From Halobacteriovoraceae bacterium (lineage in GTDB: Bacteria > Bdellovibrionota > Bacteriovoracia > Bacteriovoracales > Bacteriovoracaceae): a DNA stretch of 64,000 nucleotides. Where the stretch lies: contig JACKAJ010000016.1 of the NCBI GenBank assembly GCA_020635135.1, positions 372,001 through 436,000 on the forward strand, read 5' to 3'. Below are positions 9,913 through 19,476 of this stretch, one piece after another; position 1 is the first letter of the stretch; each line of letters opens with the position of its first letter. The notes beneath the pieces were generated by a model, which did no database searches, had not been told where the DNA came from, and saw only the letters and a list, made by a program, of their open reading frames with translations. A program made the translations under genes and the position numbers.

Positions 9913-10719
9913 TTACTTATCTTTTCCAACAAAACTTTTGACATATTCATCGGCTGGATTACTTATAATTTCACTCGGAGTCCCGACTTGAATCAACTCT
10001 CCATCTTTTAAAATGGCCATCCGATCCGCAAGTTTAATGGCTTCATCCAAGTCGTGTGTTACAAAGATAACTGTTTTTTTCATTTTTTCTTTGAGATCTA
10101 AAGTAACATTTTGCATTTCTGCTCTAATTAAAGGATCAAGAGCACTGAAAGGTTCATCCATCACTAAAATATCAGTTTCTGTGGCAAGGGCCCGTGCTAA
10201 ACCAACTCTTTGTTGCATTCCACCTGAGAGTTCAGCTGGATAAGATTTTTCATAGCCACTAAGCCCAACAACTTCTATCCATTTGTTTGCTTTTTTCAAA
10301 CACTCTTCTTTTGATTCTCCACGTATTTTTAGACCGTAGTAAACATTTTCCAAGACATTCTTATGGGGTAATAACCCAAATTTTTGAAAGACCATACTGA
10401 CTTTGTGTCTTCTAAAATTGAGAAGTTCTTGCCCCTTCAGGCAAGTCACATCTTGTTTATCGACAAGGACCTTCCCTGCCGTCGGTTTGATTAATCCATT
10501 CAAATGGCGAATCAAAGTCGATTTTCCTGACCCCGATAATCCCATAATCACAAAAAATTCATTGTTCTTAATTTTGAGAGAGATGTTGTTAATGCCAACA
10601 ACCAGTTTATCATCTTCCAGGAGTTTTTTTTTCGTTTTACCCTTTCGCAAAAGCTCCATTGCTTTTAGCTCTTTATCACCAAATATTTTATAAATATTTT
10701 TAAAGACAACGTCACTCAT
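9913..10719 (-). CDS. proV: Glycine betaine/choline ABC transporter ATPase
   Basis: 268 aa. The N-terminal leader before the ATPase core (KNIYKIFGDKELKAMELL) is typical of ProV/OpuAA. Walker A GLSGSGKST is at 60-68, signature LSGGMQQRV, Walker B ILVMDEPFSALD, switch His in VTHDLDEA. E. coli ProV is about 400 aa because of two C-terminal CBS domains that sense ionic strength; here the protein stops right after the ATPase (VKSFVGKDK), so that regulator is absent. The start overlaps the ProXW stop by 4 nt (ATGA), so translation is coupled. Confidence 0.92.
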   Translation of the reverse strand: MSDVVFKNIYKIFGDKELKAMELLRKGKTKKKLLEDDKLVVGINNISLKIKNNEFFVIMGLSGSGKSTLIRHLNGLIKPTAGKVLVDKQDVTCLKGQELLNFRRHKVSMVFQKFGLLPHKNVLENVYYGLKIRGESKEECLKKANKWIEVVGLSGYEKSYPAELSGGMQQRVGLARALATETDILVMDEPFSALDPLIRAEMQNVTLDLKEKMKKTVIFVTHDLDEAIKLADRMAILKDGELIQVGTPSEIISNPADEYVKSFVGKDK

Positions 10720-12581
10720 AATTGCCCCCTACCATCTAGCTTGCGTCCAAAGGCTTGTGTTAGTCGATCAAGGCTAATCGCCAAAAGAACAATGGCAAGT
10801 CCAGCAGTAAATCCTTTTCCAACATCTAATTTTTGAATTCCCAAAAGTACTTGCTCTCCTAAGCCCCTGGCCCCAATCATTGAAGCGATAACAACCATCG
10901 AGAGGGCCATCATTGTTGTTTGGTTAATACCGGCCATAATAGTAGGCAATGCGAGAGTAATTCTCACTCCAAAGAGCAATTGAAAATAATTAGCTCCAAA
11001 AGACTTGGCAGCTTCGATAACATGAGGATCAACTTTTCTTATTCCTAAATCTGTGAGCCGAATCATCGGTACAATAGCATAAATAACAGTTGCAAAAACA
11101 GCGGGAACTTTTCCCAATCCAAAGAGCATTAGTGCTGGAATAAGATAAACAAAACTAGGCATGGTTTGCATGGCATCGAGAAAAGGAAGCATCAATTTTC
11201 TCAACTGAGCAAACCTCGCATTGAGTATCCCTAAAATAAATCCGAGAAAGGCAGCAATAAAAGTAGAAATAATCATCAAAGAGAGAGTCTGGATCGCAAG
11301 TGACCACATCCCTAAAAGCTTAATTCCACCTAAGCAAACCCCAATTATCAATGGAAGCGTTCTATGCCCAGTTAAAAGTGAAAGTAAGCAAAAAATCAAA
11401 GTGACTCCCCACCAAGGAAAAAACTTAAACAATTGCTCCATCACAATAATAAGTTTAAGCATAGGTCGAGAGGCATTTTTAAAACTTTGCCCGTAATTTT
11501 TAACAATCCATGAGACTGCATTATTAATTGGTTTTCCAATATCAAGTTTCCATTTTTTCTTTTTCGATTTTTGAAGTTGCAAGGCCAATTCCACCTTTTC
11601 AACAGCTTCATCGTCTAACCATCTTTCCCAAATATTTTCGTTTTTCTTCAAAAAATTGAGAGCAGCATCTTTTGGTGTGCGCTCCTCATTTTCTTGCATA
11701 TATGAAAGCGCCTGGCTAATTTGTTGATTACTTGTTTGATAAGAGTTTAAAAAATCCATCACCAGTGGATTTTTTTCAGCAAATTGCGTATTCACACCGA
11801 TATAAACTTTCACAACAGGATAAGCCGTTGCTCTATTTGGTCGCTCCGATTTTTCAAGTTCTGACCATATCTGTGGATCATAAGCGGGTTCTTTAACTTG
11901 AGTCAGGTCGTATTTACCGAGCACCCAAGTCGGTCCCCAGTAATATGCCAAAAAAGGTTCCCCCCTTTCATATTTCGATGCAATCGCTGCAGCTAGTGCT
12001 GCTCCCGTTCCTGGTCTAAAATTAGTAAAGTGCTTATCAAGACCATAGGCATAGAATTTTTTAGTATTAACGGATTCACACGACCATCCTAAAATGCAAT
12101 TGAGAAATCGCCCTTTGTTAGGCTCCTCTGGATCAGTGAAAAGATTCTTATACTTGATAAGATCTTTCACCTCTTTAAGATCAGGGGCCATGGGTTTTAT
12201 ATTTCTTTTTACATCTCCGTGGATCATGTAGCTTGGAACATAAAAACCTTGAATCGCATCGGGAAAGTTCACCCCTGCATCGATCACCTTTCCTTGTTCT
12301 TCAAATTTTTCCCAAGCGTCTTTGAAGTTGTCCTTCCATACTTCCATTAAGATATCAATATCTCCACTTCCAAGTGCTGTTAGTAATGGCGTTGTTGTGC
12401 CAGGGATAACATCAACTTCACACCCATAGCCTTTTTCTAGTAAAAAGCTTGCCACGGCGACATGGAAACGATCAGAGTCCCAATCAAGACCTCCAAAAAC
12501 AACTTTCCCGCAGTCAGAGGCAAATAATTGATTTGAAAAAATAAAAAATAAAAAGAACTTAAATATTTTTGTGGCGATAAT
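10716..12581 (-). CDS. Fused ProX-ProW: betaine/choline binding protein plus permease
   Basis: About 621 aa if started at an ATT at 12581. The first normal start codon, GTG at 12455, would cut off the first strand of the binding domain and all of the signal peptide. The upstream in-frame codons read MIATKIFKFFLFFIF... then FASDCGKVVFGGLDWDSD, a textbook signal peptide and ProX N-terminus, and the only start candidates there are ATT/ATC/ATA; AGAGGG lies 6 nt before the ATT. The binding domain (ProX-like GWSC box, YYWGPTW) fills about the first 330 residues. Five or six membrane helices with the permease signature follow. The gene begins inside the end of betA. Confidence 0.85.
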   Translation of the reverse strand: MIATKIFKFFLFFIFSNQLFASDCGKVVFGGLDWDSDRFHVAVASFLLEKGYGCEVDVIPGTTTPLLTALGSGDIDILMEVWKDNFKDAWEKFEEQGKVIDAGVNFPDAIQGFYVPSYMIHGDVKRNIKPMAPDLKEVKDLIKYKNLFTDPEEPNKGRFLNCILGWSCESVNTKKFYAYGLDKHFTNFRPGTGAALAAAIASKYERGEPFLAYYWGPTWVLGKYDLTQVKEPAYDPQIWSELEKSERPNRATAYPVVKVYIGVNTQFAEKNPLVMDFLNSYQTSNQQISQALSYMQENEERTPKDAALNFLKKNENIWERWLDDEAVEKVELALQLQKSKKKKWKLDIGKPINNAVSWIVKNYGQSFKNASRPMLKLIIVMEQLFKFFPWWGVTLIFCLLSLLTGHRTLPLIIGVCLGGIKLLGMWSLAIQTLSLMIISTFIAAFLGFILGILNARFAQLRKLMLPFLDAMQTMPSFVYLIPALMLFGLGKVPAVFATVIYAIVPMIRLTDLGIRKVDPHVIEAAKSFGANYFQLLFGVRITLALPTIMAGINQTTMMALSMVVIASMIGARGLGEQVLLGIQKLDVGKGFTAGLAIVLLAISLDRLTQAFGRKLDGRGQL

Positions 12582-14208
12582 AATTAACCCTCTCTGGCGC
12601 TAAGGTGGTATTTTCTAATATTATATCGGAAGCCCGTTCGGCAATCATCATAACCGGGGCATAGATATTTCCATTCGTCACGTAAGGCATAACTGAGGCA
12701 TCAACGACTCGTAAATTCTCAACTCCATGAACTTTGAGTGTATTGGGGCTCACTACAGAGCTGTCATCAACTCCCATCTTTGCCGTACAAGAGGGATGAA
12801 GTGCCGTTTCAGCATCTTTTCTGACCCAATCAAGAACTTGTTGATCCGTTTTTACTTCATTTCCTGGAGAAATTTCTCCTCCATTAAATTCATCCATTGC
12901 CTGCTGTTTTAAAATACTTCTTGCAATATGAATAGCCTCGAGCCACTCTTTTTCATCTTCTTTGGTTGAAAGGTAATTAAACTTCAAAGAAGGGTATACT
13001 CTGGGGTCGTTTGATTTAATCTTCACACTTCCCCGAGAATTGGAATACATTGGGCCTACGTGAACTTGATAACCATGCCCACTTTCAGGTGAAGAGCCAT
13101 CATAGCGAACGGCCAGTGGTAAAAAGTGAAACATCAAATTAGGATAAGAAGCTTCTTCATTACTTCGAACAAATCCACCAGCTTCAAAATGATTGGTGGC
13201 CGCAGGACCTTTGCCAAACAACCAACGGAAACCAATATCAGGTCTACGCCACCATTTTAGCGCAGGATTCATAGAAACTGGTTTTTTACAAAGATGTTGC
13301 ACATAAACTTCCAAGTGATCTTGCAGATGTTCACCAACGGCTTTTAAATCTTGAATTACATCGATATCAAACTGTTCCAATTCATCAGCATTACCGATTC
13401 CAGATAATTGCAGTAATTGAGGTGTATTAATAGCGCCCGCACAAACGATGACTTCATTAGCATAAGCTTTAAGCACGCTACCTTTACTTTGCTCATAGCT
13501 AACACCCACAGCTTTTTTTCCTTCAAAAAGTATTTTGGTAGTCAGAACAGAAGTTAAAAGCTCCAAATTTCTTCTATGCTTAATGGGATGATAATAGGCT
13601 CGAGCCGCGCTTAATCTTTTTCCTTTGCGCACATTGCGATCAAAAAGTGCAAAGCCCTCTTGCTGATAACCATTTACATCTTTAGTGCGTGGATAACCTG
13701 CTTGTTCGGTCGCCTTTAAAAAGGCACCAAAAAGAGGATTAGTCCCAGGTCCACGCTCAAGCTCAAGTGGACCACTTCCCCCTCGAAATTCGTCCGCTCC
13801 GGCTAAACAAGTTTCCATTTTTTTAAAATAAGGAAGGCAATGATGATAATCCCATTTTTCAAGCCCCTTATCTTTGGCCCATCTTTCATAATCCATGGGG
13901 TTACCTCTTTGAAAGATCATCCCATTTATACTGCTACAACCACCTAGGACTTTTCCGCGGGCTTGAAAAACTTTTCGGTTATTAAGATGAGGTTCAGGAT
14001 CAGATTCATAGCACCAATCATAGTTTTTATTCCCAATGGGAAATGTGAGAGCTGCAGGCATATGAATGAAAACATCCCACCAGTAATCTGGTCGACCTGC
14101 TTCAAGCATCAAAACCTTGTTCGTGGGATTTTCACTGAGTCTATTCGCGAGAACACACCCCGCAGATCCTCCACCCACGATGATAAAATCGTATACTTTT
14201 CTTTTCAT
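12559..14208 (-). CDS. betA: Choline dehydrogenase, GMC oxidoreductase family
   Basis: FAD-binding N-terminus YDFIIVGGGSAGCVLANRL, GMC signature GKVLGGCSSINGM, second signature GAINTPQLLQLSGIG, active-site His in LHPSCTAKMG and C-terminal NGNIYAPVMMIAE. It oxidises choline to betaine aldehyde (and possibly on to betaine). The open frame runs up to a GTG at 14265; I chose the ATG directly before KRKVYDFII because it matches the family start. Followed by the ProXW-ProV transporter, so uptake and oxidation are one osmoprotection cluster; no betaine aldehyde dehydrogenase is in the window. Confidence 0.88.
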   Translation of the reverse strand: MKRKVYDFIIVGGGSAGCVLANRLSENPTNKVLMLEAGRPDYWWDVFIHMPAALTFPIGNKNYDWCYESDPEPHLNNRKVFQARGKVLGGCSSINGMIFQRGNPMDYERWAKDKGLEKWDYHHCLPYFKKMETCLAGADEFRGGSGPLELERGPGTNPLFGAFLKATEQAGYPRTKDVNGYQQEGFALFDRNVRKGKRLSAARAYYHPIKHRRNLELLTSVLTTKILFEGKKAVGVSYEQSKGSVLKAYANEVIVCAGAINTPQLLQLSGIGNADELEQFDIDVIQDLKAVGEHLQDHLEVYVQHLCKKPVSMNPALKWWRRPDIGFRWLFGKGPAATNHFEAGGFVRSNEEASYPNLMFHFLPLAVRYDGSSPESGHGYQVHVGPMYSNSRGSVKIKSNDPRVYPSLKFNYLSTKEDEKEWLEAIHIARSILKQQAMDEFNGGEISPGNEVKTDQQVLDWVRKDAETALHPSCTAKMGVDDSSVVSPNTLKVHGVENLRVVDASVMPYVTNGNIYAPVMMIAERASDIILENTTLAPERVNYYRHKNI

Positions 14209-14314
14209 AACAATTTGAGTTTTGGATAATGACATATATGACACATATTCACAAATTGATGACACTACGATTCAGTATTTTTGAATCTAGGAATTTCTGT
14301 ACTAGTATCAAATA

Positions 14315-14938
14315 ATGGATTCTCAATTTCTAAAAGTCACTTCACTAATGTTCTTTCTACTCAACCCACTATTTATGAGTATTTACTTCCTTGATTTTTT
14401 CAAATCGATGAAAAGCGACATGCTCAACAGAGTGCTTTTTCGAGGTGCTTTCATTGCCTTTCTAGTCTTTTGTCTGTGTGCCCTCGTAGGTGATCGACTC
14501 TTTACCGATGTCCTTCACGCGCGTTTTTTATCTTTTCAGGTTTTTGGCGGACTTATTTTACTGACTTTTGGTTACCGAATGGTCTTCGAAGGCAACGAGG
14601 CCCTCACAATCTGGAGAGAAAAGCCTGATCATATTGTGGGCGCTATTGCTATGCCATTTTTTATTGGTCCAGGAACAATCATGGCCGCAATTGTAGCCGG
14701 AACAAAGCTCTCTGCTAAAATGTCCATTTTAAGTATATCGATTGCTATGATTTCAACTGTCATGAGTATCGTTTTTCTAAAAAAACTCTATGATCACTTA
14801 AACCAAAAAAACGAAAAGCTCGTTCAAGCCTATATTAATATTACAGGAAGAGTCATGGCCCTTGCAGTGGGGACCTTTGCCATTGAAATGATACTTAGTG
14901 GTCTAGAAAGCTGGATTCACTCATTTAAGCTGTCTTAA
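14315..14938 (+). CDS. MarC-family integral membrane protein
   Basis: 207 aa with about six hydrophobic helices. The N-terminal FFLLNPLFMSIYFLDFFK and the central IAMPFFIGPGTIMAAIVA are MarC/UPF0056 signatures (the N-P and G-P-G motifs in re-entrant helices). Function of the family is unsettled; it is a likely inner-membrane channel or transporter. Divergent from betA across about 100 bp. Confidence 0.9.
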   Translation: MDSQFLKVTSLMFFLLNPLFMSIYFLDFFKSMKSDMLNRVLFRGAFIAFLVFCLCALVGDRLFTDVLHARFLSFQVFGGLILLTFGYRMVFEGNEALTIWREKPDHIVGAIAMPFFIGPGTIMAAIVAGTKLSAKMSILSISIAMISTVMSIVFLKKLYDHLNQKNEKLVQAYINITGRVMALAVGTFAIEMILSGLESWIHSFKLS

Positions 14939-14955
14939 GTAAGCCAGTTCGTATC

Positions 14956-16773
14956 TTATTCTTCAACCATCCGTATCGTTCCATCAAAATTATAGCCTCG
15001 AATCATATGGAACTTTGAAGAAAGACTATAAATATAATTATCTTCAGTGATTTCCACTCCGAAAGCACCTACACTATTGGCCACATCAGTTCCCCAGCCA
15101 CCAGGAATCAAAAATTTTATAAAATTTCCTGATTTATCAAAAATAGATATACGAGAGTTTCCATTTTCACTCACAACAACATAATTGTTATTAACACTTA
15201 TCCCCCAAGGACCATTTAATTGCCCATCACCACTTCCAGCTGTTCCAAATTTCAAGAGAAAATTATGTGAAGAATCGAAGACTTGAACCCGAGAATTAGC
15301 ATCTTCCGAGGCATAAATTTTACCATCGTCATCATGAGTTATGCTTAAGATCTGATTGAACTGACCATCCCCTGCTCCTGTTGCTCCGAACTTTCCTATA
15401 AAATTACCATCTAGATCAAAGTATTGAATGTTGTCGTTAGTATAATCAGCAACATAGACTCTATTATTTGTAATAGTTAAACTTACCGGGTAATTGAACT
15501 GCCCATCTGCAGCTCCCGTAGAGCCAAAATTAAAAAGAAAACTTCCCGAACTACTAAAAACAGCTATTCTGTCATTTCCTTGATCGATGACATAATAACG
15601 ACCGTTACTTTCATCTCTTACAGCTTCAAAAGGATTATCTAGTTGCCCGGCTCCCGATCCATAAGAACCAAATGATCTTACAAAATTTCGATCACTATCA
15701 TAAACTTTTATCTTGTGGTTTTTCTTATCACCCACAATAAAATTGCCTTCATAATCTATTGAAAAATCTTCAGGTTCATACCACAAATCATCTGTATCAC
15801 CAGAGAACAGTTCCTCTTTTATTAAAACTTTAGAAGAGCTATAAAGTCGGTAACCATCGGTACGGAAAATATGAATGTTCGTATCCGAATCAATAAGAGC
15901 AAAATATCCTTTATGCACTGTTGAAAGCCCAAGCCCAACTGCAGTGACAGATTCAAGAACATTCCCACTGAGATCGAGGCGATTATAAACGCCCCCTGCA
16001 TTGTATTGAGCAACGACTAATTCTGTTTTTCCATTCGTTAGGCTCATGGTGAGAGGATTAGAGGCTGTTGCAAAACTTGTAATTAAAGATCCCGAGCTAT
16101 CTAGCTTGTAAATAGTATTCGAGCTATAGCGTGCAATGTAAAAATTATCACTTCCATCAATTAAAAACCCCCAACCAGAAAAACTGGGGATAGTCCCACT
16201 AACATCAATATCTTGAAGAATAGTTCCATCAGCGACGTTCAGTCTTTTCAGGTGTAAATCGTCTCTATCAAATAACCAAAGTCTATCACTACTATCCATG
16301 GCTATGTTTCCGCTGAGATTATTTATTTTAAAAAGAAATTTTAAATCACTATCGAAAACCTGAATATTATCTGGATAATAATTAGAAACAAATATTTTAC
16401 CACTTGGTTCATGAAGGGCCATAGAGTTAGCTAAGTTTAATTGCCCATCTCCTGTTCCATAACCGCCCCCTTCTGCAACAATCTCTCCTTCTAGAGACAT
16501 CTTGGTAATTTTATTTTTAGTGGAAGTAAGGTAAATATACCCGTTATACTCAATGGCATCGGGTTCAAAAATAAGATAGTCTTGATTACCTGCTATATAA
16601 AAAGGCTGATAATTAACAGTTGGCTCTGATTCTGAATCGGATTCATCATCACCATTATCATCATTGTTAACGGTTCCGTTCCCTCCAGTTTCAATCCGAA
16701 CTTCAGATTTACAAGAAACTATGAGTAGAAGAGAAGCTAAAATACACATCACTACGCTAGTTTTCATAGACAC
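14956..16773 (-). CDS. NHL-repeat beta-propeller lipoprotein
   Basis: 605 aa. Lipoprotein signal with lipobox LIVSC, then an acidic linker. NHL repeats are clearest in the second half, each with a (G/A)xGDGQ(L/F)N signature (GSGAGQLDNP, GAADGQFNYP, GAGDGQFNQI, GSGDGQLNGP), preceded by V-F-D-S-S/YDSD strands. Probably a six-bladed propeller, possibly two, on the outer membrane surface or periplasmic side. Its role is likely binding or scaffolding; no catalytic pair is evident. Confidence 0.85.
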   Translation of the reverse strand: MSMKTSVVMCILASLLLIVSCKSEVRIETGGNGTVNNDDNGDDESDSESEPTVNYQPFYIAGNQDYLIFEPDAIEYNGYIYLTSTKNKITKMSLEGEIVAEGGGYGTGDGQLNLANSMALHEPSGKIFVSNYYPDNIQVFDSDLKFLFKINNLSGNIAMDSSDRLWLFDRDDLHLKRLNVADGTILQDIDVSGTIPSFSGWGFLIDGSDNFYIARYSSNTIYKLDSSGSLITSFATASNPLTMSLTNGKTELVVAQYNAGGVYNRLDLSGNVLESVTAVGLGLSTVHKGYFALIDSDTNIHIFRTDGYRLYSSSKVLIKEELFSGDTDDLWYEPEDFSIDYEGNFIVGDKKNHKIKVYDSDRNFVRSFGSYGSGAGQLDNPFEAVRDESNGRYYVIDQGNDRIAVFSSSGSFLFNFGSTGAADGQFNYPVSLTITNNRVYVADYTNDNIQYFDLDGNFIGKFGATGAGDGQFNQILSITHDDDGKIYASEDANSRVQVFDSSHNFLLKFGTAGSGDGQLNGPWGISVNNNYVVVSENGNSRISIFDKSGNFIKFLIPGGWGTDVANSVGAFGVEITEDNYIYSLSSKFHMIRGYNFDGTIRMVEE

Positions 16774-16969
16774 CTAACCTGTTGACAATAAATTAACACA
16801 GATCAAGGACTCATTAAAAATCAAGAACTTAGAACGATTGTCCCCAAAGACTAGCACCTAGACTGCAAAGAATTATTGCCAATTTAGCTGTCGTTATATT
16901 TTTCAAAGATTTAGTTTCTGAATTTAGCAATCTACGAAGATCAATAATTAAACACGGGAAAGAGCTTAT

Positions 16970-19462
16970 CTACCTCAAAGTCATTTTGCTATACTGGTAG
17001 TCCTTCCTAATATGCTCCCAATTTGTGTCCATAGGGGCTAACTTCCCTTGCAACCACAATTGATACTGATCACCGTAGTGAGGAGAACTAGGCCATCCAC
17101 TAACACCAGTATCGATGGAATACATTGCTTGATCAAAATTTTTGAGATCGACTACCATCCGATAAGCTGGACCGGCCACAACTTTATAAGTATCTTCTTC
17201 ATTTCCTAGATTGAAATGAGCCTTCCAAACAGAGTCCAGGGAACCACCAAGCGGTTGGCGCTTTAAGTTCATAAAAGAAAGAATCTTTTTCTTACCAAAC
17301 ATGTGGCTCGGCATGTGATAGTGCAGCTCTCCCCATTTCCAGTTATGTGTATCTTTACCGAATCTTTCAGACAACTTTTTCACCGCTATCCTAAAAGCTT
17401 TGACAATAACAGTTTGGCGAGTTTCTTTTTCACTTGTTAAGAGCTTATCGAAAACAGGATGATTTAAATCTTCGAACCATTTATCAACAGTATTAGTTGA
17501 ATAGCGTTGTTTTAAGAAAGCGTGAAGGGCACGGTCAGTGAGCTTATCACTAAATGATTCAATGATAGCCTCTCGGTAAATCGTCATGAAAATACTAGTT
17601 CCAATGGAATTGGCATCGGTGGAAAAATTCCATTTTTCAAGTTCTTCTAATGCCTTTAATTCAATTGGATTCCAACTACTGATCAGTGATAAATCTTGTA
17701 AGAAAAGAGGCAGAAGAATTTCACCACGAACAATCTTTAAATCATTTTGAATTTCGTGAATGCTATCACGAGTATGTTTTTCAGTCTTTTTAAGTCTCTC
17801 TTCCACTCTTTGGTAGCGAAATGAGGGAGCAGAATCGATGTGAAATAGCGGGCGATGATAGTAAGGGTTCACAACTTGGTTGTTTGTATTAATGATATAT
17901 CCTCTGGCTGGGTTCTTGATATAAGGCATTTGCTCTATAGGAATGGCTCCATCCCATTCGTACTTTTCTAACCAACCAGGAACAGGAAAAGTTCCTCGAT
18001 GATGGTGGCGTACAGGAACTCGACCGACAGAGAAGAATGCAATATCCCCATTGACATCAGCAGCAGTAATATTTTGTACAGGAGAAGGAATCTTCATTAA
18101 ATGCTCTCTCAACTCATCTACCGTTTTTGCCTGATTGGCCCGGAAGAGATGGCCTAAACTCTTTTGAACATCGGGAATTTTCCAACGCACAGAAGTGAGA
18201 GGGGCATTATCAGGTAAAAATTTTGGGTAAGCATCATTTAAAACAAAACCATTACAAGTGCGTCTCAGTTTAAATATTTTACTCGCTTCATCTTTAATTT
18301 GAATTTTTTCTTCAGTACTCACGATGGGGCACTTTTGCTTACTGTTCAGAACATATCCGGGGTTGGCAGGGTCTTCTCTTTCAATAACTAAATCAACGAC
18401 ATCTGCGACAGCAGAGGTGCATCCCCAAGCGACATGTTTATTATGACCGCCAACAACAAAGGGAAGCCCAGGCAGCGTCGCCCCACTGACATCCAGTTCA
18501 GGTGATTTTAAATGTTGCATGAATAAAATTGAAGGAAGAGCATGAGTTAAGTGCATATCATTTGAAAGCACAGGCATCCCCGATTGCGAGTGCTTCCCCG
18601 AAACGACCCAAGCATTGGAAGCTGCCGGTCTCGTTTGCATTAAGTCCCCAATCACTGAACGTATCTGTCTCATCGGCTGAGTACTAGAGACAGCAATAGG
18701 CTTTTTGGGAAAATAACTTCTAATTTCATTAGAATAAACTTCTGGAAGTTCCTTTTTCTTGTCGCTAGCTTTTCGGTCAATGGTGGAAATACTATCAGGA
18801 GGCTCTTGATCATAAATTTTTTCAGCTAAATCTAACCCAACATTTAGAGCAATAGAATAGCGTACCGCCTCTTGTTCCCAATTGTGAGTAATAGACCATG
18901 CTTGTAATAGAGAAACGATTAAAGTGTCTTCAAGTAGCCAAGGAGTAGGTTTAATCCCTAAGATTCGATGCTCGATTGTTGGAAACTGTTCTCGAGCTTG
19001 GTTGATACCATCTGTAAAGGCGAGCATCACCTTGCGATCAAATTCCGGCAAATCGTCCAAATTAACCTTAGCCTTTTTTTGAAATCCCCAAGCTCGCATG
19101 GCCAAATCAAATTCCACAGTAGTCGATCCGAGAACAGGTTGCTCCCCTACTAATTCAGAAATTCTTCCAGTAGCAAAGTGGCGTAGGACATCGAGTTGAA
19201 AAAAGCGATAGCGAGCTTGAACAAACCCAGTGGCCCGAACTAAGTCCTCGACATTTTGAGCTTCGATATGGGGAATTCCATACTCATCAAAATACACATC
19301 GACTTGAGCCTTGAGACCATTGAGCTTGAGTGTTTGAGACTCATTAGTGGGATAGTCTGGAAAAAACCGATAAGAGAGAATGGTTCCCAATGGAGTGAAA
19401 GTCAAAACTCCTACGATAATAAGTAAAATGCCCAGCAGTGAATACTTCAGTGTTTTGCTCAT
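16970..19462 (-). CDS. Penicillin acylase family (peptidase S45) N-terminal-nucleophile hydrolase
   Basis: 830 aa. N-terminal signal/anchor helix, then the alpha chain (GIPHIEAQNVEDLVRATGFVQA). Autocleavage would expose the beta-chain nucleophile Ser in A-A-S-N-A-W-V-V-S-G (about residue 279), followed by family blocks LPGLPFVVGGHNKHVAWG and GYIINTNNQ. Such periplasmic enzymes hydrolyse amide bonds in acyl-homoserine lactones, aculeacin or penicillins; the true substrate is unknown. The start ATG is 15 bp from the left inverted repeat of the RAYT element, so the promoter may lie in or beyond the element. Confidence 0.9.
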   Translation of the reverse strand: MSKTLKYSLLGILLIIVGVLTFTPLGTILSYRFFPDYPTNESQTLKLNGLKAQVDVYFDEYGIPHIEAQNVEDLVRATGFVQARYRFFQLDVLRHFATGRISELVGEQPVLGSTTVEFDLAMRAWGFQKKAKVNLDDLPEFDRKVMLAFTDGINQAREQFPTIEHRILGIKPTPWLLEDTLIVSLLQAWSITHNWEQEAVRYSIALNVGLDLAEKIYDQEPPDSISTIDRKASDKKKELPEVYSNEIRSYFPKKPIAVSSTQPMRQIRSVIGDLMQTRPAASNAWVVSGKHSQSGMPVLSNDMHLTHALPSILFMQHLKSPELDVSGATLPGLPFVVGGHNKHVAWGCTSAVADVVDLVIEREDPANPGYVLNSKQKCPIVSTEEKIQIKDEASKIFKLRRTCNGFVLNDAYPKFLPDNAPLTSVRWKIPDVQKSLGHLFRANQAKTVDELREHLMKIPSPVQNITAADVNGDIAFFSVGRVPVRHHHRGTFPVPGWLEKYEWDGAIPIEQMPYIKNPARGYIINTNNQVVNPYYHRPLFHIDSAPSFRYQRVEERLKKTEKHTRDSIHEIQNDLKIVRGEILLPLFLQDLSLISSWNPIELKALEELEKWNFSTDANSIGTSIFMTIYREAIIESFSDKLTDRALHAFLKQRYSTNTVDKWFEDLNHPVFDKLLTSEKETRQTVIVKAFRIAVKKLSERFGKDTHNWKWGELHYHMPSHMFGKKKILSFMNLKRQPLGGSLDSVWKAHFNLGNEEDTYKVVAGPAYRMVVDLKNFDQAMYSIDTGVSGWPSSPHYGDQYQLWLQGKLAPMDTNWEHIRKDYQYSKMTLR

Positions 19463-19476
19463 AAATTTTTCTTTTT

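Noticed and set aside
9791..10011. Two small plus-strand frames before proV
   Set aside because: Overlap the 3' end of proV, no ribosome sites, unusual composition.
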